Of a stretch of 64,000 nucleotides of DNA, positions 31,065 to 41,869 are shown piece after piece. The position numbers were made by a program, and so were the translations under genes. The DNA is from Macrothele yani (taxonomy: Eukaryota > Arthropoda > Arachnida > Araneae > Macrothelidae): the NCBI GenBank assembly GCA_039090855.1, contig CM077011.1, positions 27,743,001 to 27,807,000 of the forward strand. Direction: 5' to 3'. The first letter of the stretch is position 1; each line of letters starts with the position of its first letter. The notes beneath the pieces were generated by a model. It saw only the letters and a program-made list of their open reading frames with translations. It was not told the DNA's origin and made no database searches.

Positions 31065-32580
31065 CCACGTAGCATTGTGCTATGTTCACCAGAAAATACG
31101 TGATACTGTTGACCTGGAGAAAGTGGCAAAGATTTTCATATCAAACAGGGACAGAAGGAGAAGCGTTTTTGGATCAGTTTGTGATTAAATGGAAATCATA
31201 GACTTATTATGTTCCTGCTTCTAAATCAAGGTTGTGTAAAACAAGATTTTATTCTCTAAACTACGCCTACATATGAAATGTCATTAAAGTATAGGCAAAA
31301 AAATTTACTTTAACTGAATAAATACATTGTTGACCCTCACCTTTGAAAGAGTTCAATGTAATGATTTTACCCCTAATTACTCGTACAATACAGCTGACAT
31401 AAATTCTGGTTATTGCATCATGAAGTATCTAAAGGTGGATAAATTGACAGGGTGGGGGAAGGGGGAGCTCTCAAGTAAAAATAATACATTGTTTTATGGT
31501 GAGAAGAGCAAGAGAGTTGGGAAGATAGGGAAGATATATGTGTAACCCCCCCCAATAATCAGAAGGTGGTGACACCTATGAATCAGTGTGCCTTCTTGAC
31601 CAGTTACAGTGCTTTCTTCTACTATGTCCTTAAAGTTTTTGAACAAATTCAGTACACTGTTTCTTACCAACCTCTCTGAAGTTGGATTCAGTTATTCCAT
31701 ATAAGGCTGCCTAATGGTTTTGATGGCTTCTAAAATATTGAATAGATTTCAGAATTCCTTGAATGTTTTGTCAGGTGTTTCAGTTCTGTTGAAAGCCTGC
31801 CCCAAGTTTTTAAGCCTTAAAAGATGTGATGACTCTGTGGATCAGTTTGAATGAATGCAGTCATGTTAAGTTGCCAAGAAAACTATCTTGATATTGGGAT
31901 TCAAAAGCTGAGGAATTGTGGCATGGCCAAGATGTGTAGTGCTTTAAATAGAAGGGTATTTTCATTCTTAGGCTACAGTGACAAAGTGATTCTTAAAAAC
32001 ACGAGCAGATTATTTGTTTGTATTTGTTATACAACTTTTTCACAGAATATTGTAGGATTTACATGAATTAAAAGGATCAATGTAAATTTATGAGCATGTG
32101 ACTTTTTTATTTTGGATAGTATTGTGGCAACAAATAACAGTGTAAGAGTTTTTAATTGAAGTAATGTGCATGCAGCAAATTATTATCATTATTTTTTTTG
32201 TTATATACATATGTTTTTCAGCATAGTATAATTTTGCATTTGTTCATAGTATTGGTGTAGCAAATTGTGCCAAAGTGAAGTGTTATTTTTTTTTGGAACT
32301 TTGCCAGAAAGAGAGGGAGGGCTTGTGCTGAACAATTACACAGAAAACGGGTGTGAAGAAATGAAATGTAAAGCATGTGCATCACATGAAAAAAAGCCAC
32401 AATCAGGATACTTGAACAGATATGAAGTTGTTAGTCTTACTACCAAAGGATTAAATGTGTGTATTAAATTTGAGTAAACTGGTAAACTGCATGTGGAAAA
32501 TGCAAGAGAGGTAGACTTGGTTGACTAACATTTTGACCTATAAAGGCGAAAAGATTAAGGTCTCTGTACCCAGTAAACAT
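31065..32580. other. non-coding, nothing recognised
   Basis: A 70-codon frame at 32265-32477 contains CEEMKCKACASHEKK, a C-rich patch, but has no recognisable family. AT-rich overall. Confidence 0.45.
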
Positions 32581-32588
32581 GATGCATT

Positions 32589-32834
32589 CAGTGGTGCCCA
32601 TATGAGTACTTTTAGGGGGGGCTAAGAAAAATCTTTACCTCCTTCAAGGCTGTCAAACATTTCAGTAAATGTACAAGATACTAAAATACAACAAAAATAA
32701 TTGATACAATCAATCATTAATATCTTATTATTTTTAAAAATGCTTTAAAAAAAAGGTTTCATCTATTTTAGTGCTTTAAATGTATAAAAAATTTGGCTAT
32801 ACGGGGGGGGTCGAGCCCCCCATGGGCGCTCTTG
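32589..32834 (-). mobile_element. hAT-type MITE, family A, copy 2
   Basis: Reverse orientation of the element at 12217-12492. Left end CAGTGGTGCCCATATGAG, right end GGGCGCTCTTG. Flanks GATGCATT (32581-32588) and GATGAATT (32835-32842) match at seven of eight positions. Shares an ACTTTTAGG...GGGGGGCTAAGAAAAATC stretch with copy 1. Confidence 0.85.
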
Positions 32835-32859
32835 GATGAATTTCACTGGTGATATAAAG

Positions 32860-33040
32860 GTTAAATAGAAGTCATCGCTCTTTCCACTTTTATAAGTGAG
32901 TCACGGAAAAATTTCTCATCGGCCGCCACCGGGAATCGAACCCAGGGTCATCCTTACGTGTGCTGTAGAAGCATATCCGGCGCGTAACTGGAAGACCCTG
33001 GGTCATCACCCCCTAATAGCTTAGAAGGCCCGCGCACCGA
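32860..33040 (-). repeat. tRNA-like repeat SINE-5, minus copy
   Basis: Reverse complement contains GGGTTCGATTCCCGGTGGCG, a B box in a good T-arm context, followed by GGCCGATGAGAAATTTTTCC and GTGACTCACTTATAA. The matching plus-strand copy is at 36606-36738. This copy has an extra segment of about 57 bp next to the B box, bounded by GGGTCAT repeats. A partial tRNA-like head with GCGCCGGATATGC lies upstream of the B box. Confidence 0.6.
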
Positions 33041-33774
33041 ACGCCGGAAGCTGCGTGACGTAGGGGAGAGTAGGCTGATGTCCGTGGTGGGTGGTCGAGC
33101 ATGCATGAGCTTGCTCACTCTGTGTAAGCGTGACTGCGGATGTGCGTGGTTGTCGTTGTCAAATTGTCAACTAAATTTATTTTCATAGAGGAATATTAAA
33201 AGTATTCAAATTCCCTATTAATGGGGAGGTTCTTAGAAAATGGCATACAGCAATAAAGCGTGAAAATTTTCAACTCTAAGGTACGTGGAAACCTTTTGTT
33301 AACCTTATTTTAAACTACTCGTAAAATAAAAATTTTGAACTAGAAAATTTTAATTTGGCTAATTTTATAATCTAATGCATCTCACAGCGGGAAGTCAAAG
33401 CACTGAAAAGATTTTTGAAAAATGAAATTTATGTTTGTAATGGAAAGAAGAGATTACTTGTGTTGTTATAGTAACACATAACATGTTTTTGCAAATGTAT
33501 CAAATAAGTTCAAAGTAAAATATGTATATTTAGGAAGGGATTTTAAACTTTATTATGGACACAGAATAATAAGGGTTGCATGTTTTTGATCCCAAGAGTA
33601 ATATGTTGATACATTCGTACTTAGTTATTTAAGTGTTTAGGCAGTGCCAGATTAACTTTTTTGGGGTCCCTATTTCTGGGCACAAATGCTTGTAAAATAC
33701 GTATATCCTATACGAAATATATGTATGTCATGTACACATCTAACATGCCTATGTCCTTTATATAAATGCTAAGG
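33041..33774. other. non-coding; a hAT-like terminus at 33644
   Basis: CAGTGCCAGATTAAC at 33644, followed by TTTTTTGGGGTCCC, resembles a hAT 5' end. No partner end was seen. Confidence 0.35.
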
Positions 33775-33823
33775 CCTTGTTGCCATGTGAAATACATCTT
33801 TTGTATTTCACATGGCAACAAGG
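33775..33823. repeat. perfect hairpin, 22-bp arms, 5-nt loop
   Basis: CCTTGTTGCCATGTGAAATA plus CA at 33775-33796, loop TCTTT, exact reverse complement at 33802-33823. There are no mismatches, so it is young or maintained. Confidence 0.95.
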
Positions 33824-34108
33824 AATTGCATTGAATTATCATTTTTAATATTTATTACTAAAGGAACACAAACACTGAATCAAGTATAGACAGCAAAAAT
33901 TAGATATGAATGCACAAAAACAGAAGTTCACGCATAGTTCAGGAGTAAGTTTGCCTTTAAAATGTCTGTTTAAAGATTTTGAAGCATTTTTCTACAAACC
34001 AACACATTGAAGAACTCTCGTGTGAGCAGTGTGTATGCTCTATCTGTGGTAGGATGGGAATTTATCAAAACCATTCAATTTCTTAAAAATTAGGGGAAAT
34101 ATATCAGT

Positions 34109-34767
34109 ACTACCTGGGCAAGAAATTATTTACTTGCCCAGGTAGTAAAAGCTGGATGCGCAGGAAAATGTATCTTTTAAGATAACAAACCAGAACCCTA
34201 TTTTTTTTAAGTTAAAAATATGAACTGTTTTAACATGTTTGCACTTCCATTTTAAGGGTCTGTATTATAAATGTTCAATGCACAAACGTGTGTGTATCAA
34301 TTTTTAAGATGCTGATGCTAAAATTGGTATGAAATGGTACGATGATGAAATTGGTGTTTCGGAAATTTAGTGATTCTGCCATGTTCCTTTTGTTAAAGTT
34401 TTCTCCCTTTGTCACTAAACATGAGAGGTCAGTTACATCAGAGGCATGCATACTGTTGTTGATTATAAACAAAATTTGGAGCAAAACTAGGTTTTCGATT
34501 TCTGGGCGTAGAGCATAACATAATTAAAGATGTGATATTACTCTTTCCTTGGTACTTCGTAACAATAATAAAACTTCCATTAATTAACAATGACATGAAA
34601 CACGACATGTGATGACTGTCTTTTTTTCTTGTGTAGTAGGAAATTTTATTACAAACTTTATTTTAAAATTTAGTTACCATGCACAGACAATTAGATGTTT
34701 TATTTACCTGCCCAGACGAATGATTTACATGCTCTGGGCATCTCGGGCATGGTATTTTTAAGCCTTG
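34109..34767 (-). mobile_element. hAT-like non-autonomous element, family B, copy 2
   Basis: Inverted homologue of 25141-25725. The reverse complement runs from CAAGGCTTAAAAATACCATG through a GTTATCTTAAAAGATAC-like block to CTACCTGGGCAAG. The far end contains a perfect inverted pair, ACTACCTGGGCAAG (34109-34122) and CTTGCCCAGGTAGT (34133-34146), around a 10-nt loop. Confidence 0.7.
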
Positions 34768-36605
34768 GATATTGTTATTTTTAAGAGAAAGAAAAGTACG
34801 TGGATCGACATGAATCCACATATTGTGGAAACTATGTTCTAAACAAACAAGATTTTTAAAATACAAGTAGAAATATATACTCGCTTCTTTTTTTTTTTTT
34901 TTTTTTTTTTGAAAACATTTGCTTAAAATGAGAGATAAACCTTTAATTCATTTATCTAGACTTATCTGTTTCCAGACTTCCTGCACTGTGTCTTCACAAG
35001 CTACAGCAATAATAACTGGAACTAATATATCTCATATTATCCGATAACTACTGGAAAGTGTGCTTCCAAACGTGAGGGTGGGTGTCAATTTTTGTATGGG
35101 GAAAAACTTCTTCAATCCTTCATAGAATTTATTTTGAAACCAAAATCATAAAAAAAGGAAAAAACAATCTTTTTCAATAGCTTTAGCAATGACAAAACAT
35201 TTGTGCAAAATTTTATACCATTGCTTTTTATAGTTTCTGAGAAAATGGTACATCAAGTTAGTCAATTTATAATGAAACATGTACATCTTTTAAAATACAT
35301 CCTATAGTACCAAAACAATCGCTTAGATTTATTCAGTACAATAACTGCATGTGCATTTGTCAGGTTCTCAAAAAATATAATAATTATCTGAAAAAATACT
35401 GTAAGAAATTATTGGAACAAATTTCAGATTTTCTTAGAAACGTGTCTTTGAAATTCTTCAAGGAACAGGTAATGGACACATAATCAAATTGTGCTTGTGA
35501 TACACAAAGAACTAAACAACCATAATTATATGTACATTGGCAGTTTTGCTGAATATTTCTTGAAAATCAAATTTCAGGAAATTTCTGCCAATAAGTTACT
35601 TGTATTTTTCCAGATAAAAAGAAATGCTTATATTGTGGATCCAAATAGTTTTGCTTAATGCTACTAATATACTTAATACAGATGTGTTGAACTTTGACAA
35701 GGTAACTTTTTTGAAATAGTGCTCTGGAAGACAAAAATTATAAACTTTATATTTGCTTATCAAAATGAAGTTGTCCAAACACGTAACTAGATGGTACTAA
35801 AATTAGAAAAACTTGTTATGTCATTATTGTACGTTTAATAATGTAGCAATGGCATAATTTTCTTGAAATCTTAATTTATTTGATGCAATCAGTGGATCAA
35901 GCAGCAATTCACTGTATGTATGTTAAAACGTGTTTTATTTAGCCTTTGGTAATAATTAAAAAACACAGAAAAAAATTCAGTTTTTCTTGACCTTTTTTTA
36001 TATATTAGTGATCACGGATTGCATATAAAATACATTTTCACTAAAGGAATTATTTCATTTCTAAAATTTTCATAGTCATAAGTTTGCGATGAAATGAAAA
36101 ATCTGATTCCTTAAATATGTCAATCGACATCTTTTGAAACGACGGCGATACTTCGTAATGGACCCTCAAACTAATCTTTCAAGTACAAGTACGATTTGTT
36201 CACATGTACAGGAATCGTTCGGCTAACTATAAAGACACTATAACTTCAAGTGAAACTATGACAACAGTTTATAATTTCGATTATAGGAATGGTTTATCAC
36301 TTCCAGTGAAATGACAGTGATGCTTTCATTAAGTTGACGAATCTGTCTTGCTTACCCTTTCAAGTCGAAATTATTGCTACGCTAAATTTTACGCTGTAAT
36401 TTCTTTTTCTTCTGTATTTTAAAAGATTATTAAACAAACTTGTTAACTCTGCAGTTATTTGAAAACTAACGCACAAGTTCTTATTTAAATGCAGTGAAAC
36501 TCTAAAAGAACGCACGATCTGGTTAGTTGGTGTACGTAGAGACGCGTTCGTTCGCACATCGCCGTAATGCTCCTCTCCGCGACTACGGACTACTCTAGTG
36601 ACGTC
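34768..36605. other. AT-rich non-coding
   Basis: A T-run lies at about 34888-34910. No coding or element signal recognised. Confidence 0.5.
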
Positions 36606-36738
36606 ACAAATCGGTGCGCGGGCCTGCTAAGCTATTAGGGGGCGATGCCTGGGTTCGATTCCCGGTGGCGGCCGATGAGAAATTTTTCCGTGACTCACTT
36701 ATAAACGTGGAAAGAGCGAAGACTTCTATTTGATGTTC
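36606..36738 (+). repeat. tRNA-like repeat SINE-5, plus copy
   Basis: CGGGCCTGCTAAGCTATTAG, then GGGTTCGATTCCCGGTGGCG (B box) and GGCCGATGAGAAATTTTTCC. Aligns as an inverted partner to 32860-33040, placing about 3.6 kb between the two inverted copies. Homology ends near AAATAGAAGTC on the outer side. Confidence 0.6.
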
Positions 36739-36847
36739 CTGGTCCACGTCAACTGTGTATTTATCATTCATTCGCTTTCTAGTGTATTTATGATAAAAAA
36801 GTTAGTGAATTCGAGAAAAAACATTCATGGCAATCAAAATCATCATT

Positions 36848-37055
36848 GCCGCCCCGGTGGCGCAGTGATCTAAGCGATGGCCTCTGATCATTCGTCCGAA
36901 AGGGGTCCGGGTTCGAATACCGGTGAGGCATGGATGTTGTGTTTGTCTTACGGCACTGGCTCTCTCCCTTCCCTGGAACCAGTCACCCTAAATTAGAGAC
37001 GGGCGACTGCTTATAGCCCATTGAGTTGCTCACGGTGGTCGTTAAACCTCCAATC

Positions 37056-37080
<25 letters not shown>
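36848..37080 (+). mobile_element. SINE-1 copy with an A tail and target duplication
   Basis: Complete head to tail. B box GGTTCGAATAC, A tail of about 27 bases. Flanks AATCATCATT at 36838-36847 and 37081-37090. Confidence 0.95.
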
Positions 37081-37086
<6 letters not shown>

Positions 37087-37090
37087 CATT

Positions 37091-37439
37091 GAGTGTTAGA
37101 GAGCACTGCCTTTTTTTTTTTTTTTTTCTTGGTGTGAATATTCAAAATGTGCCCATCTCCTTACGGTGACTTATGTAAATTTGTTATTTTGATCATTCTT
37201 TCATGTGTGATTTAAGTGGTAGGAATCTTTTGCTGTATTGCCTGGTATGATATGCCATGGTATTAATACTGTCATATCAAAATGGCTAAAAAAATCACAT
37301 GTTATTACTTATTTCCATTTTTGGAAATCACCATCAGAAAACTAAGAAAAAACAATCTCCCTTCCATTCTGTTTGTTTTATTATGAACCAGATGTTTTTG
37401 ACCTCATGACCTGACTCAGTCTGTAAAATTGGTTTTGTG
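37091..37439. other. non-coding
   Basis: A T-run lies at 37112-37128. Nothing recognised. Confidence 0.4.
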
Positions 37440-37710
37440 AGCTCCTCGTGAAAACAAGGGAAGGAAGAAATAATTGAAAGCATGAGAGAGATTGGGTGTG
37501 AAAAAAGAAAAAGAATGAGAGAAAGCTGTGTGAGAGAGTGTAAATGAAAGATGGTATAATAGATAAAAAACAACAACAACTAAATAAAATAAGATTAAGA
37601 GTTAGGCAGGAAGAATGATATTAAATAGAAGATATACAAGAGAAAAGCATGAGAGGGAGATAGGTAGAAAAAGAGTAAGTGAGAAAAGACTGCTTGAGGA
37701 AAAGAACATG
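37440..37710 (+). repeat. polypurine-rich tract
   Basis: Strong A/G bias on the plus strand with repeated GAGA and GGAAGAA blocks, for example GGAAGGAAGAAATAATTGAA. No coding signal. Such tracts can form non-B DNA, but no function is implied. Confidence 0.55.
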
Positions 37711-37754
37711 AAATAACCGTTTCCAGTTATATTTTGCGCTAGTTAGGAGAGTAG

Positions 37755-37880
37755 CGGTAAAATTGTATAAAAACGAGTAGTCAGAATATGTAGTAGTTAA
37801 ACATGAGTATTTAGACCATGTAGTAGTTAAAAACGAGTAGTTAGAATATGTACAGTAATTAAAAAAGAGTAGTTAGGGGA
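37755..37880 (+). repeat. AAACGAGTAGTTAGAATATG tandem repeat
   Basis: About three or four units of roughly 40 bp: GAGTAGTCAGAATATGTAGT, GAGTATTTAGACCATGTAGT, GAGTAGTTAGAATATGTACA, GAGTAGTTAGGGG. Confidence 0.7.
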
Positions 37881-37889
37881 GCAGCGATA

Positions 37890-38748
37890 AAAATTTATTT
37901 CGTGTTGTTCCGAGCAAGTGTGTTACACTAGTTTTATGTATTCCAACTTTGCTAATAACAGAGAGAAAAAAAAAAAAAAAAAAAAAAGCAGGAAGAGTTA
38001 CAGTTATTAGATTTGTTTCACATTTATTAATTCAGTATTTACAGTACATGCATTTTTAGTGTAAGAATGAACCTCTCTCTCTCTTTCCCATTGAAAACAT
38101 ATGTTTTCAGTCAGTCAGAATTCTTTGAGGTTCTGGTAATAGATGTTCCAGAGAAACCTTTATATAGCATGAGATGCTTTCAATAGATTTCAACTTCAGT
38201 TTTCGATAAAATTAACTAATCAGAACATCTAATATTTTGGCTTCCACGTATCTTTTACCTGATGGAATACTTAGCAATAATGTTGCTGGCCTAGTGAAGA
38301 TAAAAGCAAAGAAATGGAACGCAGAAATACTAATGTTAAAATTTATGCACGTGCCGTTTTGTTGCGGCAACTTATTACTACCACCAGCTTGCTTTGTTCG
38401 TGGTTTAATAACACAGTGACTGAAAAGCCTGTCCACCCCCTCCCCCTTTTTTTTTGGTTCAAGACCTCTTCGCTTTGAACATTCAGGCAGAAATTTATGT
38501 TAATAAACGAGGGCCAATCAGTAAGTAACTTTTTTTCCGGTGACTTTTGGCGACGGATTAGGGGTATTAAATCGGTTTCTGCGTTATCATGATTAGAAGG
38601 CATTATTTGGCATAAGAGTTTGAATCAAAAGGCAAAAAGGCAACGTAATAGAGAACAGATTCAAGGGAAAATGACAACCCTCTCGGAAACATGATCTTAC
38701 TTGGAAATACGCTTGGTAGTTAGGTTTAGGATGTACCTACCTCAGCGC
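37890..38748. other. non-coding with a possible mariner-like end
   Basis: ACGAGGGCCAATCAGTAAGT at about 38507 resembles a mariner terminal repeat, but no transposase or partner end was found. An A-run lies at about 37967-37987. Confidence 0.35.
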
Positions 38749-38759
38749 TGACTCACATG

Positions 38760-39356
38760 GCCGCGGATGGCCTAGTGGTGAACGTTCGAGACTACCACGG
38801 AGAAACCTCAGGTTCGATCCCAATCAGGTGCGAAAGCTCGACTGGGATGGAATATCCGCCATGCGTCGGATGGGCACGGTAAGCCGTCGGACCCCGGGTA
38901 CTGCCCCCCCCACCGTAAATAAATAAGGGCGTCTTTCTCCCCCTTTCTACCTTGCTTCCGTGTCAATTTCTTATCGGGCACTTTAGCCCAAATCCCCTTC
39001 CTAGCTTCTTGTTTCTAAGGGTTGCTTAAGACCTGGGCTCAGACCTTCCTAAAATCCTGTAGCCGCCCCGGTGGCGCAGTGGTCTAAGCGATGGCTTCTG
39101 ATCATTCGTCCGAGGCTGCCCCGGTGGCGCAGTGGTCTAAGCGATGGCCTCTGATCATTCGTCCGAACGGGGTCCGGGTTCGAAAACCGGTGAGGCATGA
39201 ATGTTGTGTTTGTCTTACGGCACTGGCTCTCTCCCTTTCCTGGAACCAGTGACACTAAATTAGGGACGGGCTACTGCTTACAGCCCATTGAGTTACGGTG
39301 GTCGTTAATCCTCCAATCAAAAAAAAAAAAAATCCTCTACGTATGATCTCATCTTG
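38760..39356 (+). mobile_element. SINE-2 (tRNA-derived) with a nested SINE-1
   Basis: Head GCCGCGGATGGCCTAGTGGT with A box TGGCCTAGTGG and B box GGTTCGATCCC (38813), then a body containing GGAATATCCGCCATGCGTCG and a GGACCCCGGGTA block. Flanked by an 11-bp duplication, TGACTCACATG (38749-38759 and 39357-39367). A SINE-1 sits in its 3' part. Its own length without the nested copy is about 320 bp. This head differs from SINE-1, so it is a separate family. Confidence 0.8.
39062..39330 (+). mobile_element. SINE-1 copy with a duplicated head, nested in SINE-2
   Basis: The first about 52 bp (GCCGCCCCGGTGGCGCAGTG to TTCGTCCGAG) are followed immediately by a complete SINE-1 that starts again at 39114. 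Flanks AATCCTGTA (39053-39061) and AATCCTCTA (39331-39339). The doubled head could come from template switching during reverse transcription. Confidence 0.9.
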
Positions 39357-39394
39357 TGACTCACATGTCAAAACTGCAAATTGCAGCGATAAGC

Positions 39395-39475
39395 CTGTGC
39401 AGGGGAGTAGTTCAATCGGTAGAATATCCGACACCTGAGAAGGAAGATGTGGGTTCGAATTTCATCACCGGCAGA
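39395..39475 (+). repeat. SINE-3 (tRNA-derived), copy 1
   Basis: GTAGTTCAATCGGTAGAATA (A-box-like), a GACACCTGAGAAGGAAG middle, GGTTCGAATTTCATCACCGG (B box and 3' arm). It shares a long flank with copy 2 (ACATGTCAAAAC...GCAACGATAA). The original 5' flank of this copy lies on the other side of the SINE-2 insertion (near 38733), so SINE-2 inserted into this repeat. Confidence 0.65.
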
Positions 39476-39568
39476 AGAGAGCAACCTTTACTATATTGGC
39501 GCCTAAACATAAAAAATTAATCTTCTGACCGTGCAGCTCGAAAAAATGTGTGTGATGCTTCTTCCAGA

Positions 39569-40101
39569 CACTGTAAAAACTTAAAAACTTGCATGGTCAA
39601 ATTACGGTAGATACACAGGCAGCTGAGTGGCTAGTCAATAAACCGTAATTTTACAGTACCATACCGTAATATTCATTAACATGTCTAATGACCGCGAAAT
39701 GAAAACGTCTAATGACCATAATGTTCATTAACATCTCTAATGACAAAAAAATAATAATACATTGTTATGTTCATTAACATGTGTAATGGGAAATAAAAAC
39801 GTCTAATGCCGTAACGTTCGTTATCATGCCTAATTACTGGGAATAAATAATATGTCTAATGATCGGGAAATAAAAACGTGTTGCCAGTCACCTGATTGCA
39901 CATGAAAGAACAGGTATATAACCGCTTCAACAAGAACGTTGCCAGATTATCAAGGTTAAAATACAGTAACAGTTCAAGCAGTTTAAACATGTAGTTCATC
40001 TACCGAAAATTTATGGTTGATCGCCAGGTGGCGTGCTTACGACCTGTAAACCGTCTTAATCCGGGTGAAACACTGACTATTCACGGCAATTTTTTACAGT
40101 G
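39569..40101. mobile_element. CACTGTAAAAA-type MITE, 533 bp
   Basis: Inverted ends CACTGTAAAAAC and, reverse-complemented, CACTGTAAAAAATTG. The same terminal motif bounds a larger element at 49308-50682. CACTG starts occur in CACTA/EnSpm and Chapaev groups, but no clear target duplication was seen. The interior is AT-rich and includes the minisatellite at 39660-39880. Confidence 0.55.
39660..39880 (+). repeat. CATTAACATGTCTAATGACC minisatellite
   Basis: Four diverged units of about 47-60 bp, each with TTCATTAACATGTCTAATGA and most with GGGAAATAAAAACGTCTAATG. Lies within the CACTG-type MITE. Confidence 0.75.
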
Positions 40102-40215
40102 CATATTTTCTGGAATTAATAAGAACCCCTTCTTCTACAGAGAAATCCTTCAAGCATGGTTTATCGGCTGATGCGAAACCTGCGATTTCGTGGCCCCGCC
40201 TTTCTCAAGGGGAGG

Positions 40216-40370
40216 TGTATGTGACGTACCTACCTCAGAGGTGACGCACATGTCAAAACGACGAGTTGCAACGATAAACCCTTTGCCGGCGTAGTTCATT
40301 TAGTAGAATGTCTGACGCCGGAGAAGGAAGTGTGGGTTCGAATCCCATCACCGGTAGGAAGGAGAAGAGT
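40216..40370 (+). repeat. SINE-3 (tRNA-derived), copy 2
   Basis: GCCGGCGTAGTTCATTTAGT, GACGCCGGAGAAGGAAGTGT and GGTTCGAATCCCATCACCGG. The 5' GCCGGCG can pair with the 3' CACCGG in a tRNA-like acceptor stem. Upstream GACGTACCTACCTCAGAGGT is also found before copy 1, so the repeat unit extends at least 50 bp 5' of the tRNA-like part. Confidence 0.65.
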
Positions 40371-40379
40371 TTGCTATAG

Positions 40380-41366
40380 GTTGAACGAAGTGACGCGCTG
40401 TACCGAAGGAAACATTTGGAGCAGTCGGAAGTTTCCACGTATGTCTTCTCGAGCCAGAGTTTTCACACCCGCCACGTTACCTACTCGCTGCTGTTGAAGG
40501 TTTTCTTGTGCGTTTTTCATCTGTCAATGCATTGCGCCCATGTGCTAATTTTGAACGCATTTCTTAGACGCTCCACTCATGACTAAAGGACCATAGATTT
40601 CTTGCAGTTGGCATTTTCTGTGCTCATAGAAACCTAATCACCGCGCGTACCTCCGAGTGAGACTTTGTTTCCAGGTGGGTTGGCATTCTCACTAGAATCT
40701 GCTCTCCAGCACGTTGCCTTTTTAGTTAAACTCCTGTGCTAAACAATGCTGTCTAGTCAGGAAAGTAATGACGTTGGGAAACGCCGATTTACCTATTCCT
40801 AATCCGCCTCCGGATGGCATTGGAAGTTACGTATTGGTCGTCGTACATTGCTCCTAAGGCAGGCATGGAATTAGAAACTGGTAGGCTCAGCAGAAGTAGG
40901 GGTGGAAGTGCCTTTCAGATATTCTTAATCTCTGTCTTGTTCTTGTGGGAAAATAAATGCCTTGTGCTGAAAACTTCAGATGCTTTACACAACGCTAGTC
41001 TGAATTCTACAATTTTTGAAGGTTCGTTGTGCTCATCCTTCTGCATCTCCAGCGGTGTCTTAGCATGTAATACAATTGATAAGTTTCAATGTAACTTAAA
41101 ATTATGAATTATTGACGTTTGTGTCGTGGACCATTCTGAAGGTTCGTATATGCTTCCTTTTTAGTATTATGTTTCTTGACCAGAAAACGCTGTAAGTGGG
41201 TGGGGTGTGGGGGATGTATGGGAATCTACCTTCTTTCCATAAAAATTTCAAGACCCCCCCCCCCCAAATAAAAAACAACAAAAAACAAAAAAACCTAAAG
41301 GTTTTTCTATTTCTCCTTGAAAAATGCAAGACGAACCTGCAAACTACTGAATTCGCCCATTCGCAA
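40380..41366. other. non-coding
   Basis: A 97-codon frame at 40814-41107 lacks recognisable similarity. A C-run near 41255-41265 marks low complexity. Confidence 0.45.
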
Positions 41367-41425
41367 GTCAAAATCCCGCGAAAGGGCGCAGAAATAAGTT
41401 CTGCGCCCTTTCGCGGGATTTTGAC
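41367..41425. repeat. perfect hairpin, 27-bp arms, 5-nt loop
   Basis: The arm at 41367-41393 (containing CCCGCGAAAGGGCGCAGAA), loop ATAAG, exact reverse complement at 41399-41425. The arms are GC-rich in an AT-rich setting. No mismatch over 27 bp. Confidence 0.97.
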
Positions 41426-41869
41426 ATGCTCCCATGTTGCTGACTTCCTTTTAATTTCATTTTAGTATAACGATTGTTCCACAGCATTGTTTGTAGTCTA
41501 CGATTTGTAACACCTTAAAGATTCTTATGCATGTGATTTGAGCCTGTATTCTATGTGATACAAAAAAAAAAAAAAAAAAATCTTTGTGTATAAAAACAAA
41601 ATTGATTTCACTGTGCGTGCGTAATGTTGTACTGCCAGTTCAAGAAACGGAATTTGTCTTTTTGCGACTTTGTGTCTTTTTTTTTTCTTTCAATCGGGCT
41701 AAGTTGGACTGTGTGTGTATGTATGCACAATCGTGAAGAAGGTGCTGATTTAGCTGTCTTTAGACGCTGTTTATTAATAATATAAACACCCAGATCCATC
41801 TCTCTGGAACACTTGACGTCACACAACGTCTGCATTGTTGCATCATCATTTATCGATCAATTCGTGTGT
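41426..41869. other. non-coding
   Basis: An A-run lies at about 41562-41580. No supported gene. Confidence 0.4.

Noticed and set aside
36606..36700. Possible functional tRNA gene at GGGTTCGATTCCCGG
   Set aside because: No pairing 5' acceptor strand within tRNA length and a second, rearranged copy at 32.9 kb; better explained as a tRNA-derived repeat.
39395..40370. Possible functional tRNA genes
   Set aside because: Two diverged copies share long flanks outside the tRNA-like part, which fits a SINE family; the anticodon arm could not be folded convincingly.
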